Below, one piece after another: positions 23,681-37,494 of a stretch of DNA of 64,000 nt. A model generated the notes under the pieces. The model saw nothing but the letters and a program-made list of their open reading frames with translations. It did no database searches and was not told the DNA's origin. Position 1 is the first letter of the stretch, and the number at the start of each line of letters is the position of its first letter. The DNA is from Strigops habroptila (lineage: Eukaryota; Chordata; Aves; Psittaciformes; Psittacidae), in contig NC_044282.2 in assembly GCF_004027225.2 (NCBI RefSeq), positions 44,298,576-44,362,575 on the forward strand, read 5' to 3'. Position numbers and translations under genes: made by a program.

Positions 23681-25884
23681 AGAAGTGAGAAACATTTATT
23701 TGGTTTCCATAATTATTCAGTTTTCATTTTTCCTAGATAAAATCCATAAGGAGTGGATTTTTTTTTTTTTTTATTTATTTTCTTTTATTTAGATTTTTCA
23801 GGGACAGCTGGAATAAGAGGGGGACAAAGCTGAAAGTAGTTGCCCCTCAGATTTTACTGCAGGAATTAGGAAAAGTGGAAAGAAATCCTAGCTGTAGTTT
23901 TTGCCATTCCAGAAAGCTCACAGTGAGACAGAGTTCCTTTAACGTGGATTTTAAAGCTATGCTAATGTTCAACGTTTCATTTAACAAATGTCCACGCCTC
24001 ACAAAGGAATGTGCCTTCTTATTTGAAGGTTCTTGTCCCAGACAGCAACAGCCTCACAGTATTTCTAATCCAGCAGTGTATACAAAAGTGTTTTGCTTTT
24101 TCATTATATTTCTTCATCCTGTAATAGCCAAGCAAAGCACTCTAACTGGAAAAAAAAATTACCTGTTTTACTCAAAACTTGGGTACTGTGATTATATTTG
24201 GAGATTCCTAGCATGAATCAAGCCAGACAAACCACAGGATACCAGCTAAGGCATGGTAGGAAAGCCAATAATTCCATCATTTATGCAACACAAGAATCAC
24301 TATATGCCTGAAAGAACCGAGGTGAAACTATTTGCTGAAATCCTTATGAAATACCCATTTTCTGTGTTTAGAAATACAGTACTGGCTCTCTTTACAAACT
24401 TTTACACAATCATTTTGTTTCTTCATGAATAAAGTAAATTATCTAGCTAATCTAAAATATGTCTGAAGATTAAGTGCGTTTGCACTACATGGATGAAATA
24501 ATACCATAAATGTTATACAAACTAAGATACAGAAAATATTATGAACACCTAGAACATTAGCAGTCTTTCTCCTATAAATAATGACATATTTTCTTCCTCC
24601 GAAAGGTCATACTCTAATTTTTTTTTTATGGTCTTTTGTAATTCTGCCTCCCCTGATATAATATGCCTTTACTTCAGTCCATTTGTACATGCGCACACAG
24701 ATCTTCCTGGGCAATGTCACTTTTGAGAGCCTACTGCCTGTCTTCAATTTCAATTGCAGCTTTCCACACTGCCCAGACGTGGAACATCTTCATTCCCTCA
24801 TGCCCTTACTGCCCCTTTTCCTCTTAGTAAGCTGATTTCTGCCACAATAAACATAAGCAGCAACTTTAGAACTACATAAAAGTATTGACAAAATCTCTAT
24901 GTTGTTCCAAAGAGTAGTTCAAGTATCAGCTCTTCAGGGAAGAACTTAACTTTGTGTGCACTGGACAGATAAAGCACTGCCTAAAACTATGACTGATAGC
25001 ATTCCTCATTTTTGTAAACTAAACCAAGTTCTGAATGTGTTATGCAGTCCTGGATCCTGCATTTTCTATGTGACAGATTCTTTCAAAAAGTTTGTACAGA
25101 GCTCAGCTCTCCTGTGGTCCACCAAGGAAAGATCCACTAATCTAGTAGGACTGCAAGACACACGAGAAAGTGTAACCAGAGCACATGTTAGAGAAAGAGA
25201 TAACCAGAGATGACCAGCTCCCTGAAATTATTTCTAAGGAAGAATAATTATCAAAAAATACCAAAGAGTCAAGACTTTGGAAACCTGTAAAGTCTGAAGT
25301 TTCATCAGATAGTAATTTATGCCTATAGTGCTTAGCATCAGCACAGATATTGGCTGTAAATTTCACTAAATTATATGAAACATTTTAAGAACTGATTCAT
25401 AGAGAGATTAGTATTTTCTTCTGAAATTTTTGTTAGTGATTTCTCACATTATATAGCAATCTCTGTCTATCTCCCCCCTACTCTAGCCAACCTTTTTCTT
25501 TTTAAAGAAATCACTAGTTTATTTATCCCACTTGTCATATAAAAACACTAGTCAAACTGGGTATCAAGAAAATATTCCATCAAGTCACCAATAAAGAAAT
25601 AGAAAAGTAATGATGACCAGAATGGAGCCTACTATTTCTCAAAACAATTACAATGTTCTTGTTTTCAAGCAAAGAAGAGGCAGTCACCCTATATATATGG
25701 ATTTGAATATCATGTTCTTCAACTTGAAGTATGTATGGATTGCTGTGAAGTCTGTAAAGTTGGTCGACACAATGATTTCACTTAATTTGTTTTTTCTTCC
25801 ATGTTCATTTGAAAGGGATGTTACTAACCCAGAGAGAGAGGGAGAGAAATAGCAGAATTCACTAAGGGTAAATGTATTTAATAA
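23681..25884. other. Non-coding stretch
   Basis: Starts with a T-rich tract at about 23757-23795. Otherwise AT-rich with short meaningless open frames. Nothing recognised. Confidence 0.35.
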
Positions 25885-26090
25885 TACAGATCCTATTTAA
25901 TATCTTCATTTATGACTTTAGAGGGGGAAAAAGGAGGATAGTGGTCATGAAATTTGCTGATTAAACAAAGATAACTGTCACCATTGAAAAAGAAGGGGAC
26001 AAGGAGTGATGGATGACCCTGGAATAATAAAAAAGCAGAATAAAATGTAAAAGACTAATGACAACAATTTTTGCCATTAGCCCATCAGCT
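25885..26090 (+). mobile_element. Ancient CR1 relic (reverse-transcriptase region)
   Basis: 'aatatcttcatttatgactt' followed by 'gtggtcatgaaatttgctga' and 'ttaaacaaagataact' reproduces the old CR1 stretch encoding the NIFINDL...[10 protein letters not shown]-type block, with the FADD catalytic box decayed to FAD plus a stop. No open frame survives. Edges are approximate. Confidence 0.52.
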
Positions 26091-28460
26091 GGATGTAGTG
26101 AAGAAAGAGCAGGGTAGTGATCGCAGAAGTATGAACCATCAGACAATGCATCTCCATCATTTTCAGCCTACTGGAAGATGACATCTAAGGCCTGATGTCC
26201 ATTTCCCTCGTCCCCCATGTTGGCACCTCACAAGTCCTGCCAGCTGCAAACCGGCTGCAGCAGCCCAGTGGAAGTGCATGGAGACCACACAGTTAGTGGC
26301 ATGGCACTTTTCAGAGGCAGAAAGGGATACAGGGTTTGAATTCTCTCATCCAAGTTAAAATTGAAACTAAGACTTCACTCCCCTGGCAAGTGCTGCAACT
26401 GCAGAGGGTGAAGAGAGCAAAGTATCTGAAAAGTGTCTTTTGGAGATGTCTGTTCTCAGGCAAGGACTATGGACTGTTGATAGCAGCATGACCTGGAGAT
26501 GTGACCAGGCCTGCCCGTCCTATGTTTTGCTGCATTCCACCTCTCACATTATCTTGGATGTCACATCGTTTGAAATGTACACAAGCAGTCTCTGTGCCGA
26601 ACAGTGCCTGAGGCAGTACACCTTCCCAGCGTCTACCTCAGTGGGACTGTGATATGGGCATCCAATTAATCAACAGGAATCACTGAGTCCAGGAAGAATT
26701 GTCACCTCAAGCTCAGTTCTATTAATGGCAGGCCTAAGCTGGTACTATACAGACTTATTCAGAGGCCTCTCTCTGCCAGATGCTCCACAGTACCTGTGAT
26801 AGACAATTTATACCATTTTCCAGGAAAACTTCCTCATTACCAGAGATAAAAAAGACTGATGCTACTGTTTCAAGGATGTCAAACAGGTTTTGAGCTTATT
26901 AAGAAGTTGAAAAGAATAAGGGTGGCAGAATTTGAGGCACCTGGTGTTGGAATATTACATGTTTCTACGGTATTGCACAGAGGCTTTCAATATCAAATGT
27001 GGGAGAGCTTTCTTATTCCTAGTTCACAACATATAAAAAGACAAAACATATCATTTAGTGTATTTCATGATATTTATTTGACTGATGAACTGATAGCTGG
27101 GTCATAGTTTTTAATACCAAAATAATTTTAAAAATCTATAATTTCTAGTTTACCTGAAATGGGAAATATAGAGCTCATTTGTCATTTGCTAATCTAACTT
27201 TCTGTTGCTGTCACTGTACAGAAATGGCATGTGTTCCAAAAAAGAACAGTAAGTGTCCATTTAAGGTCTCTGCAAAGGAGATTCAAAAGGTGTAATTCAA
27301 ACTAGTGTAAACCACTGAGATTGCTTTTCAAAAGGAAACCTCTTGTTCTTCAAGGCTTTGCTTTTGACTCTGGTTTTCGCAAAAAGATGGGATTCTTCAA
27401 CAGTGAAAGAGAACCCTGGTCCTTCTATCTAAAAATGTGTCCTCAGAGGTGACATTTTATATCTACATCAACTAAAGCTCATGGAAACATTTTCCAATTT
27501 TTTTTCTGTCCTTGTGAGCCAGGACATTCCCTCCTGACTGGCCAGTGGGCACTCAAACACCACAACCTCCATGGAGTCCTACATCCAAGTCCCTGTGCTA
27601 TCAGACCATCTCTAATTGAACTTTATGAACAACAAATATGTAGTCATTCATTGAAAATGAAACAGCACTGACAAGAAAGATTTGGACGTTCCACCTGAAA
27701 AACCCAGAAATACTTCAATGACATGTTCCTCTGTGGAAGTACTGTTCTAATTATCTCATAGCTAGGTGGCATTACCCACAACATGTTTTTTAAATATGCA
27801 TTTTATTCCCTTCCAGCACCAGTGATAAATCAGGTGATTGAATTAAGCTAGATTTCAAACAAGATAAATAGTAACCATCTTAGTGATGAGATGTCAGTCT
27901 TAGGTAGGGGGATTTTTACTCAGTTTTGAAATATACTATTTACTTTGACAGTCAGTCTCAGATGTCAGTCAAAAATCTAGACTGGGAGTGGCAGTGGAAT
28001 TTTAATTCATTTTTGAGGTATACCACAGTTACCCTTCTCAGAGAAAACTAAAGTCAGGATCACTACAACCACAAAAATTGTGGCTGTAAATGAGAAACTG
28101 CAATATACTAATTTGTAATAGAGCAAGGAGGATCCAGAAGAATGTTATGTAAAGTATCATATGAAGATTATATTTAATTTTTGTTTACTTAATTAAAGAA
28201 GATCCTAGAAACTCAGTAACTATTACTTTCCTCCTATGTAACTCTAGCAGAAATTGTAGTTGACTGTTCACGAGAGATCATGAGTTCTTTCCTTCTGATC
28301 AAGTATAAGTCATACTTCTAATTTGTCCCTGTTTTGGCTTAGAGACAGAGGCCTGTTTAATTCCTTTAGGTTTTAGAAGGAGGAATAACTTCCACTGACA
28401 CCATTTAGTCTGTTTTTAAACCATAAGAGGGTTTCATTGAAACCATTTTACCATCATAAT
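26091..28460. other. Non-coding stretch
   Basis: A slightly GC-richer patch at 26160-26650 has an open frame of about 70 codons (26440-26652) but no matching splice sites or recognisable domain. The rest is AT-rich with nothing recognised. Confidence 0.33.
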
Positions 28461-28700
28461 CTTACATTGTAATGGTTTCATAATGGCACCGGCATAAGGT
28501 CCTTATAGACTTGCTGTGAAATAGTTTTCCCATAATAACTTCGTATCTCTGACTGCATTGTAATGATTTCATCATGAGGTCATGGACTAGCAATGAATCC
28601 CTTTTGCCATTGAAATCTTACAGTTCCTCATTATAGCCTCAGTCATCATGGCATTGTTATGGGGCTCCACTGGATAACAGTGAAACCATTAGGCTTAAAT
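28461..28700. repeat. Degenerate internal repeat (CATTGTAATGGTTTCATAATGG-like)
   Basis: Related motifs recur: 'cattgtaatggtttcataat' at 28465, 'cattgtaatgatttcatcat' at 28556, 'cattgaaatcttacagttcc' at 28608 and 'cattgttatggggctcc' at about 28653. The spacing is irregular (91, 52 and 45 bp). A decayed tandem array or an old repeat with internal reiteration is possible. The family is unknown. Confidence 0.35.
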
Positions 28701-28924
28701 AATATCACCCTAATGATATAGTCAGGGGTTAGGAAAGAGTAAGCCATCCCCTTGCTCATTTCAGTGTCTCAGTTCAGCATTTGATTCAGGGGGCTGAAGG
28801 TGTGCAGTATGGCTACAGAACTACCATCCCTCCTCTTGCAATGGGAGTGAGTGGTGACTACACACCCTGAGGGAACAGGGAACTTTAAAAGAAGAATAAA
28901 AAATGTAAAAGACCCTCTTTACTG

Positions 28925-29061
28925 CTTCTGGGCCCCAATTCAGCAAACGCTTAATTCAATCCTCTTCAGCAACAAGTTTAAGTTCATGTTTAACTTTAAA
29001 CGTGAATTCAAATCTCCTTAACTCCAGTGAGTTCTAAACACATGGGCAGGTGCTTTATTGT
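28925..29061 (+). repeat. Ancient sauropsid interspersed-repeat relic
   Basis: 'ggccccaattcagcaaacgc', 'aagtttaagttcatgtttaa' and 'ctttaaacgtgaattcaaat' follow in order the widespread reptile and bird repeat with 'ggcctgattcagcaaagcacttaagcacatgcttaactttaagcac'. The copy is diverged and no family name is assigned. Confidence 0.45.
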
Positions 29062-32000
29062 ATTAAGACAGACTTGGGAACATTTTTTGCACCACTGAGC
29101 TCATATTCTCACGTCAGACATCTTCACCTAGCTGGGGCAAAAGAGATCTTCAAAAGTGCTGCAGGTTCTGAACTCCTACCCATGTTCTGTGGAATTATCA
29201 GACCTGCAGGTATGGATTTACAGGATTGCTCTGAAACAGCCTCAGCTCTCCCATCAAATCCACAGCCCTCCAATCCCACATCTCTACTACAGACAATTGT
29301 ACCTACTCTGTTTATGCAGCTTTTCCATGGCAGCATGAATACTCCTGATAAAACTTACCTAATCAAGCTGACCTAATGAAGCAGACTATTCCCTCTAGCC
29401 TCCCACCACAGGCTATGTTCTGCCAAGCTTCTAAAATCCTTGCTGTCCCATTTTCTCTTCCTTGTGGACATGGAACAGTATGGTCTCAACAGACTTGCAT
29501 TTTAGGCTACTGAAATATTGCATTACAATGGTTCTGCAATCGTTCCCATCACAAGATCCACACAGACTGATGTTCCTTCTGCTGCCACTATTGTTGCACT
29601 AAAAATCTCCACTTCACTTGCTAATGCTGGCTGCTCTTAAAGTGGAGGAAAATCAGTTCCCATGTCAAAACACAAGTTATCTATGTTATCTGCTCCCTCA
29701 GAGAATAAGAAAGTACCCTAGATGTGCTGCTGCATGGGAAAGCTCCTTAGAGCCAAGAAGGAAAACTTGAATGGTATCATTGTCTTAACATCTCCTCAGC
29801 TTCTCTAGAACTGATGACAGGGGAGTCGGGCAACAAGGGCAAGCGTGGGCACAGCCACTCTTGTCATCGTCTTCTCCAGTTTGATGTAGGTGCTATTATT
29901 AATGGAAGTGGTAACGGTTAAGTAATCTCTAGCTATTGTCTTTAGGTTTTTTTTTTTCTTTTCTTTTACTGTTGCAGCCATCTCACATGTTATTTTTCTA
30001 GGGGTAAGCATGGCTACACAAATATGTCCAGAATAACTCTGAGCAACGTCTGAATGCCTTTATAACTCACATCCACCAAGACAGTGACAGTTTGCAGAAT
30101 GCACTGAAAAATAAGGAACATTTTAGTTAGCTGCCAAACTGAAAAACAAACCAGACTCAGATCAACTTGAACAGGATATTTTTCAATTCTTTAACCTAAA
30201 AAAATAAAAAAGTAAATGTTACTTCATCCAACATAAAATCTTCTTTTGAAATCAAAATTAAATCTTTCTTTTCAGACACCTTCTAAAAATTATAAACTTT
30301 ACTTGAGGGATAGCTTTAACAAAACGTGTTCTCATCCTCCATTTATTTGCCCAATGGCTCAGCAGGTGCTGGATGAGAAAATCTTGGACTGATACCTTCC
30401 ATCACCTCCAAAGAAAAAGTTGTCTACCCAGTTTCACTAAGTCTGCTCAGGCTTTTCCAGCTTCAGTGCCAAATCTTTTTCCTTCTTTTTCTTCAAACTC
30501 TTTCCCAACAATTTTCAAAAAAAAAAAAGAAGAGTTAAAGTGGAAATCTTACCAAAAATGCCCTCATCGTCCCTTCTGCAATCTGCAAACTTCCTGAAAA
30601 AAGCATAAATTAATTTACCAAAGACAGTGAGTCACAAGTCTTCTCCAGAAAAAAAAAGAAGAAGCAAGAAAACTAATATTTCTCCTGTGGTTATAATAAT
30701 CTACTGGACCAGTTATAACAAGATTGTTTTAAAGAAATTGTATGTAAATTCATAAAATAAGCAAAGCCTCTTTTCATGAGCTCCTGTCAAATAATCTGAA
30801 AACAATCCCATGAAGATTTTGGTTAGAGAGCTGAGCACTTCCCTGAAAAAACACACACACTGGTGCAGACTAATGACATCGGTGTATCTATACAGTTTTA
30901 ATCTTTACATTGACTTTACAGACAACAACCTTAACTCTGCCCTAATATTAGATAACAATAGTCAGCACTCATTATCACAATGTGAAAACGTCTTCCTGGG
31001 CCAGCCATCTACTTAATATAATGTCTTACCAAACCCTATTACATATGGTTACATAGCTTTAAATTTATATGTTTTAAATCTTTTCCACTATAATTTACAG
31101 TACACAGCATGTATATCCAGGTCAGAACAGCTATTACAGAAAATTGTATCGGCAATCAAAATCCTTAAAAAAAGGTCTAAATGAAGTCTGAAGTCCCATA
31201 TCCTTCTGTTCCAGTGAAAAACCCTTTCTCCTTTTAACTGTATGCAGTTGTACTGACTCAGGTGTTAGCATTCTTCACCCATTTCTATCATTCAATATAA
31301 TTTTAAACAACAACAAAAAGAATATAGGCCCAGCTGAAAAAAAAGCCTGCAAAACTAAAGGTCAAAATAATGCAAGATGCCCAAAATGTGGAAAAGGTAA
31401 AATGTATTAAAAAAGGGAGTGGAAATTCTGTATTACTTCCAAGCGTACAGAGAATATAAAACACTGCTAGACAACAGCATCACCCAAAGAATATTACACA
31501 AACATCCTTAGGGCTAAAGCACCTGTAGTGAGCCTTAATATCAGCCTTTTCTACACACTCTGTGGTGTTAGGCAAATTGGAAAAAAAAGGAAAAAAAAGA
31601 AAAAAGACCTGTAGACCAGAGTGTGGGAATAACTAGATAAAGAATAGTTAGATAAGCAAGACGTGTTGAAGTAAGCTGCACATTTGCCACAGGGTTAGGA
31701 AATTCCAGTGCCTTCCTTAGAGTGTCTTCAGGGAGTATTACTTGTGTGTAATTTTGCTTGAGTGTTTACTATCTCTGAGCAAAGCAGGCAAGACTTATGA
31801 GCATCTCCAGGTTACTAATTTCGCAACCAGCAGAAGCTGCCACTGGGAAGTGCCCTTTAATACCACCAAGCAGTGTTCTGAAAAAGCACATTTCAGAAAC
31901 AGAAAATATTCAAGACTCTGTCAGTAGCTGATATTTTAGTCCTGGAGGAATGATATACCAAAGCTCTGCTTCAATTTGAGCTAAGCTACCAGTGGATCCA

Positions 32001-35000
32001 ATATAAAGAATCCAATATAAATAGGCATATCAAATGTGCTTTAGCAGCATAGAAGCACAAATTTCTTAGGTTCTCAGGGAGACCGTATATCTTAAATCAT
32101 GTAGTGCTTCTAAAAATCTCAACTTAGCAGACTTCCTAGAGGTTTATTTTGCAGGTAAGATTTGTTCTTGGGCTTTTTTTGTTTGTTTGGTTGGGGTTTT
32201 TTATTTTTTGTATATGAGGCCAGGGCGGGGAGGAGGGAAAGCAGCATAGACCAAAGAAAGAACTGCTTTCTTAAACATAAACCCACAGATATTATATGCC
32301 CTTCCATTTTTCTGCTCATGTATGTGTACTTCAATACACTAGCTTTGGTCCCAGACTGCAAAATCAAATTAACTTAGTCTAAAGCCATACCATAATTAAT
32401 CAGAAGTGACTTTGCTGACACTAGAGCCATATTAAAGTATCTGAGGGGAAAAACTGACACCATTGCAGAGATTTTGAGCTCCATATTGTATATGTACATG
32501 GGCACCCTTAATTCTGCTCCTCTTACCACTATTAAAACTATAATAAGAAAACTATTAAAGTGAGGAACAGACATTGAAAACCAATCCCTCCATGTCTCCC
32601 TTAACGCAAAAAAAAAAAAAAAAAAAAAAGACGACATGACTTTTCCTGACAAAATTCACATCTAAGCAGTTCCAGTTCTGACAGGTTCACCATCCCATGA
32701 TGCTCAGCTATTCTCTCTTTCTTCACCTCTCATTCCAGGACCCACTGCGATAAGATGTGGTGGAACATAAGCAGAGATTGCAAAGACAAACTTTGAGATA
32801 TGAATCCTATAAGATAGGAAAATATATTCTTTCTTGTCTTTTCCACCCCAACCAATTCTTAGCCTTCCTTTTACAGACACGCAGTAACATCCACTGTGCT
32901 CCAAAAGATGGCTCAAGGCATCCCTGCCAGGTGACCAAAACGTGGCGCTATCTTACACATATGAGAAGAAGCAATTTGACGCATCCATACGTTTCCCCTA
33001 TTTTAGGAAGCAAAAAAACTGGAGAAAAAAAGAGGGTGAAACCATCCCAGGCTAAAAGTGCAGATCCAATCCCTTACCTTCACTATATATACCACTCCAA
33101 ATGCAAGTGGTTGCTAGTAAAACAGTGACGACCCAAAAAACCACCCCACCATAATATCTTGAGAGTAAATATAAATATTAAAGAGAGATGCCAAATCTCC
33201 AGTGACTTTGTGACCTTTGCAATTTCTGTGAAGTCATGATGCTTACCTCCTGGAAGGTAAGTGTTAATTGCAGTATGTGGACAAAAGCTAATGACTTGTT
33301 TTGGAGTTAATGTCCCATTCGAAAACTATTTCTGCTGTTATCAACCACATGAAGCAATTAATGGCACCCATAATGCTTAAAAAATTAGCAGTGACAACAT
33401 AGTGGAGTGACTATTTTGAAAAACTGGTCATTCCTTAGTGATTAATGAGCAATTTTCAGTCAGAGTGCAGGATGCACTCTGGTAGAAAACTGACAAAAGA
33501 GGCACCATCCTCAGAGGATTATTTTTAACAATGCATTTTGTTGTGCATATTTAAAAGGAAATTTGGTAGATATCACTTTCATTCCAGAAGTATATCCGCA
33601 TTTATTTTTCCCTTTATACATTAGAAGCCAATATATGACAACTTACACTGGACTGGATATCTAGAATCTAAAATGACTAATTATAGAGGAATAACCACAA
33701 GGTGTTAAATATTGCATAAGGATTTTTTTTCAAATTGCTTTCGTTTAGGTTTGTTAGACAAATAAGTATCAGCAATGTAGGCAATTAGGTTTCATTTAAA
33801 TCAGTCACAATCGATTAATGTGAACTGTTCGACTATTTTTGCTTAAGTGTCTCTAAGCAGGTACTCTGTTTCAAAGTACAAAGTTTCAGAAGAGACCTGT
33901 CTTATTAAAGAAATGTAATTAGGACTATAATGAATGTGATTCTTACTATAAACTTTAAGTGTAGGTTTTAATAACATCCATATATTCTTTCTATAAAGGA
34001 TTGCCCTATTTTAAGGCTTGGGTTTATTTTAAACTAAAACTTCACCAAGATTCTTTTTTGTTTCCCTGCTTATCAAATTGGTCATTGACTTACACCTGCA
34101 CAGAGTAAGACTGAATCCAATATAGACTTTGCACAAAGTATAGAATGGGGTAATGGTTCCCAACCATCCCAGCTTACAGTGATATTTCATACGAAATAAA
34201 TGGCTGTGTCCCACAGCTCGTGGGGTTACAGTTTAGGTCCAGGTCCCAGTCTCTTTTTTTTGCCTGAGAGCTCCTGCTGCTCCTACCTTATTTCTCTCCC
34301 AGAGCTCACAGAGTTCATTAGCTTCAGTGCTCCAGTCCACCTCTAATAAAATTATACATCACCACCAAGTGCGTTGTCTGTGGGCCTGGAACAGACTAGC
34401 ATATACAACCAGTTTACAGGTAGGAGCAAAAATAATTTCAGAGTAAACATATTGCAGATCGATTTCTGTTGCACAAAAGCCTTCACAAACTATGCTCCTC
34501 TTGCAAAGGCTGCACAATTGGTATAGCTGTTCACAATGTTGCCTGAGCAGACCCCATCCTGCCACTGAGCCTAGGTCACAGGAGAAACAGTAATGAACCT
34601 GCTTCTGGAGAAAGAGGAGTAAGGGCAGAAAAGATGAAATAAAGAAATCAGGAGCCACTGACTCCCTCAGATAAAATTCTGCAACAGTCTAGGTTTTCCT
34701 AAGAATGACCAGCCAGGTGAGAAAAGGAAAGCATAAGAGAACTAGGCAAATTTCAATAAGGATGGTCAGGGCCACTGGGATAAATGAGTATCTTTTCCAA
34801 GGACCTTTCTGAAATCGAGTCACTTTTCCTTTTCTCATTCAGGATTTATACATTGCAGTCTCTAAAGCAGACCTGTGGGATCCTTGACAGTATGTTCTGA
34901 GCAGGCTCCTCCACCCCTCGCCTTGGCTGCTGTGGCTTCAGCTGTGAGGCTTGGCAGTGGTCCACAGCTTTGTCCCAGTGCTCTGGCGGCTGCTCTCCAG

Positions 35001-37494
35001 CATATGGTCTACTCATTTTTCCACAGCTGTTACTCAGCCAGGAGACCATGCTCTCTCCTAGCTATAGACCTTTGTTCAGAAACTGGGAATCAATTTTCTC
35101 CTTATTAAAGGGGCATGAGGGGCAGAGGGGAAGTGAGCAGGTATTTGAATCAACCTTACACATCTGAGCTGAGTGCTGATACAGAAGCTTCCTTTCACTG
35201 AATAGTTCACCAAGCCTTCACAGAGCAATTCAGTGTCTTTGGTGTGGAGCACTGTTTAGGAGTGTGTGGCAATCAACCTCCCCGCAGCCACCCTCCTATT
35301 TTTCCAACTCATTTATACTTCACAGTGTCCTTCCTCTAGATCCTTGATTGTTCTGGAGGCTCCAATGATTCTTCAGGAGCTTAGATTCCTTAGGGACTAA
35401 ATTGCATGGTGCCTATGCCAAAATCTGTGCTCATATAAACCTAAAGTAGAGGGACCTTTTGTGTCTTTCAGTAGTAGGCAAGGTCAAATGACCAGAAACA
35501 AAAAATTGACTCACCTATTCTTAGTTGTGGAGGTGTGATTTCACTAACCAGTTAAGATAAAGCCATACAGCAGCAGTGCAGGAAATGTATAAGACCTTAC
35601 CTGAGAATTGCCTTAAGCTCTCTGCAAATAAGAGCCAGTTAGTTAATGCGTGTAAGACCATTTGACAGGTGGAAAAGCTACACTGGAAAAGGTACACTGA
35701 AAAACTCAGTACTGGCCCACGTCTCACAAAGCCAATGGAACAAAACTCGAAGGAAGAAAAGATTGAGGGTGAGTTAGAAGAAGGAGAAAAAGCTGGTGTA
35801 GGAGGAAAATCAGATTAGGTTTGGAGTAAGGGTGATTTTTACAAACTCCCATTAGAACACTGGTCATCTACATGAAAGAGAGATACTTCATGACTCGCTC
35901 ACTCAGTAGCTTGCTATCAAATAAGAAAGACTAGCAGCTACTGGAATTGTTGGAAACTTCTTTCAACCAAGAACATTGTTGCTTGTTTTCAGTTCCTTCT
36001 AAATAAAATATTATCAAGCACCAATAGCCAAATAAAAAAGGGGGAAATTTTCACATAGATGAATAGAGTGTTAAACTGGGGAAGAGAAATTACGAACAAC
36101 AGAATAAATCTCCTCCTTTCTTAGCCATATAACCAGAAAAGAGAAGGATCTGAAGTATGACAAACATAGAGAGACATTTTCATTTAGCACAGTATCTGGG
36201 ATTTTTTCATTGTCTGGGACACTGCTGTAAGCATAACAGCATAAAAGTCTGCCCAAATAATAGATTTATGAACAGAAAAGTGCAAGGGAAATGGATCACA
36301 AGCGCCACAATCAGTTCAGATGTAGCTGGAGTAAACTTTTACTTCCACTTTTAAATTTTTCACATGTGTAAACCTGTCTGATCATATATGGCAGAGGATG
36401 AATGGAAGTCAAAGGAAGAGCCCCTAGCATCTCCCTGCAACTGCATCTGAGGTGACCCAAAATATAACAGTACAATAGTTTTTCTAGCAGTTATTATTAT
36501 ATTGATTACTACCTGGAAACTGTTCCCACTCTTGCTGCTTTTTCTTCAGTAACAGTCATGAAGATAGTGATAGCCATTTACTGGTCTGGGACTTTGAGTC
36601 TGCTGCTTCTTTCTCCCAAAGATTCATCTCCAGTAGGTCCTCAGTATCTTGCCCAGCATAACTTCCAGATCATCAGGTCACGTAGGGCCTGCTTCTTCTT
36701 CCTTTCTTTTCCTGCTATGGGACTCACCAGTGTTGATTCCAGATCTCCATCTGAAAGAGAGAGCAACCGCAAAGTTTGTGGATGAGGGTACATGGAACAG
36801 AAAGGAAAGATTGTGCAAACTCTTGGTGGATGGTCAGCTGCCAGACTTGCCCACTGCTGTGGTTTTCAGGATTTACATCAACCCATATTTCTTTTGTCCT
36901 GAAATAAAACTGAAGCTCCTTTATCATTCACATACATTTGTGTGCTCTCACTAAATACATGCATTAGCATGACAATAGGCTTTGCATTGAGAGTGCAAAG
37001 AGATACAACAAAAATGCCAGGATAGAAGAGCAGGACAGATCTATGTGAAGCTGCAGTGAACGAAGTTGCAATAACTCCAGAGCTGAGTGCATGCAGGAAA
37101 GGACTTTTCATTCTAGTTTTCATTACTACAAGACAGCAAGGCCACAAGAGTCAGTGACCAGTAGAAGGTCAGCGGGCAGGAAAGAAATCTTCTCCTTGCA
37201 GTATTGGATTAAGAGGAACCATATCGGGGTCGTGACTCAATAGATAAGGGGTTCCCACTGAAAAGTGTGCTGGCCTTTTCAGAGATGCCTTGGAGAGCTT
37301 GGCAGGATGTGCAGTGACAAATTTTGTCTAGGTCCCTGCATCCCTGAATTAGGAATCTTGGCCTCCTGTACAAGAATCAGTAGAGGGTACATAGGATAAC
37401 TCAAAACATTTTGTTATGAAATACTGTGTGGGAATAAATGACAACAATTACCTTTAATCATGAAGTCTTTTTTCTGTTGTACTCCCCATTTTGT
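29062..37494. other. Long non-coding stretch
   Basis: No recognisable gene or mobile element over 8.4 kb. It contains low-complexity tracts (A-runs at about 30516-30530, 31579-31607 and 32608-32629). On the minus strand it holds weak splice-flanked segments at 30553-30593 and 35601-35621, and short palindromes near 33242 and 33461, all discussed as findings. The largest gene-free, repeat-poor interval in the window. Confidence 0.38.
32608..32629. repeat. Poly-A tract (about 22 bp)
   Basis: Uninterrupted A-run. No retrocopy or SINE body is recognised upstream, so it is treated as simple sequence. Confidence 0.8.

Noticed and set aside
30516-30530. A-runs here and at 32608, 45324, 55823 and 56719 considered as tails of processed pseudogenes or SINEs
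   Set aside because: No recognisable transcript body or SINE upstream of any of them; retrocopies with poly-A are also rare in birds because CR1 does not mobilise polyadenylated mRNAs well.
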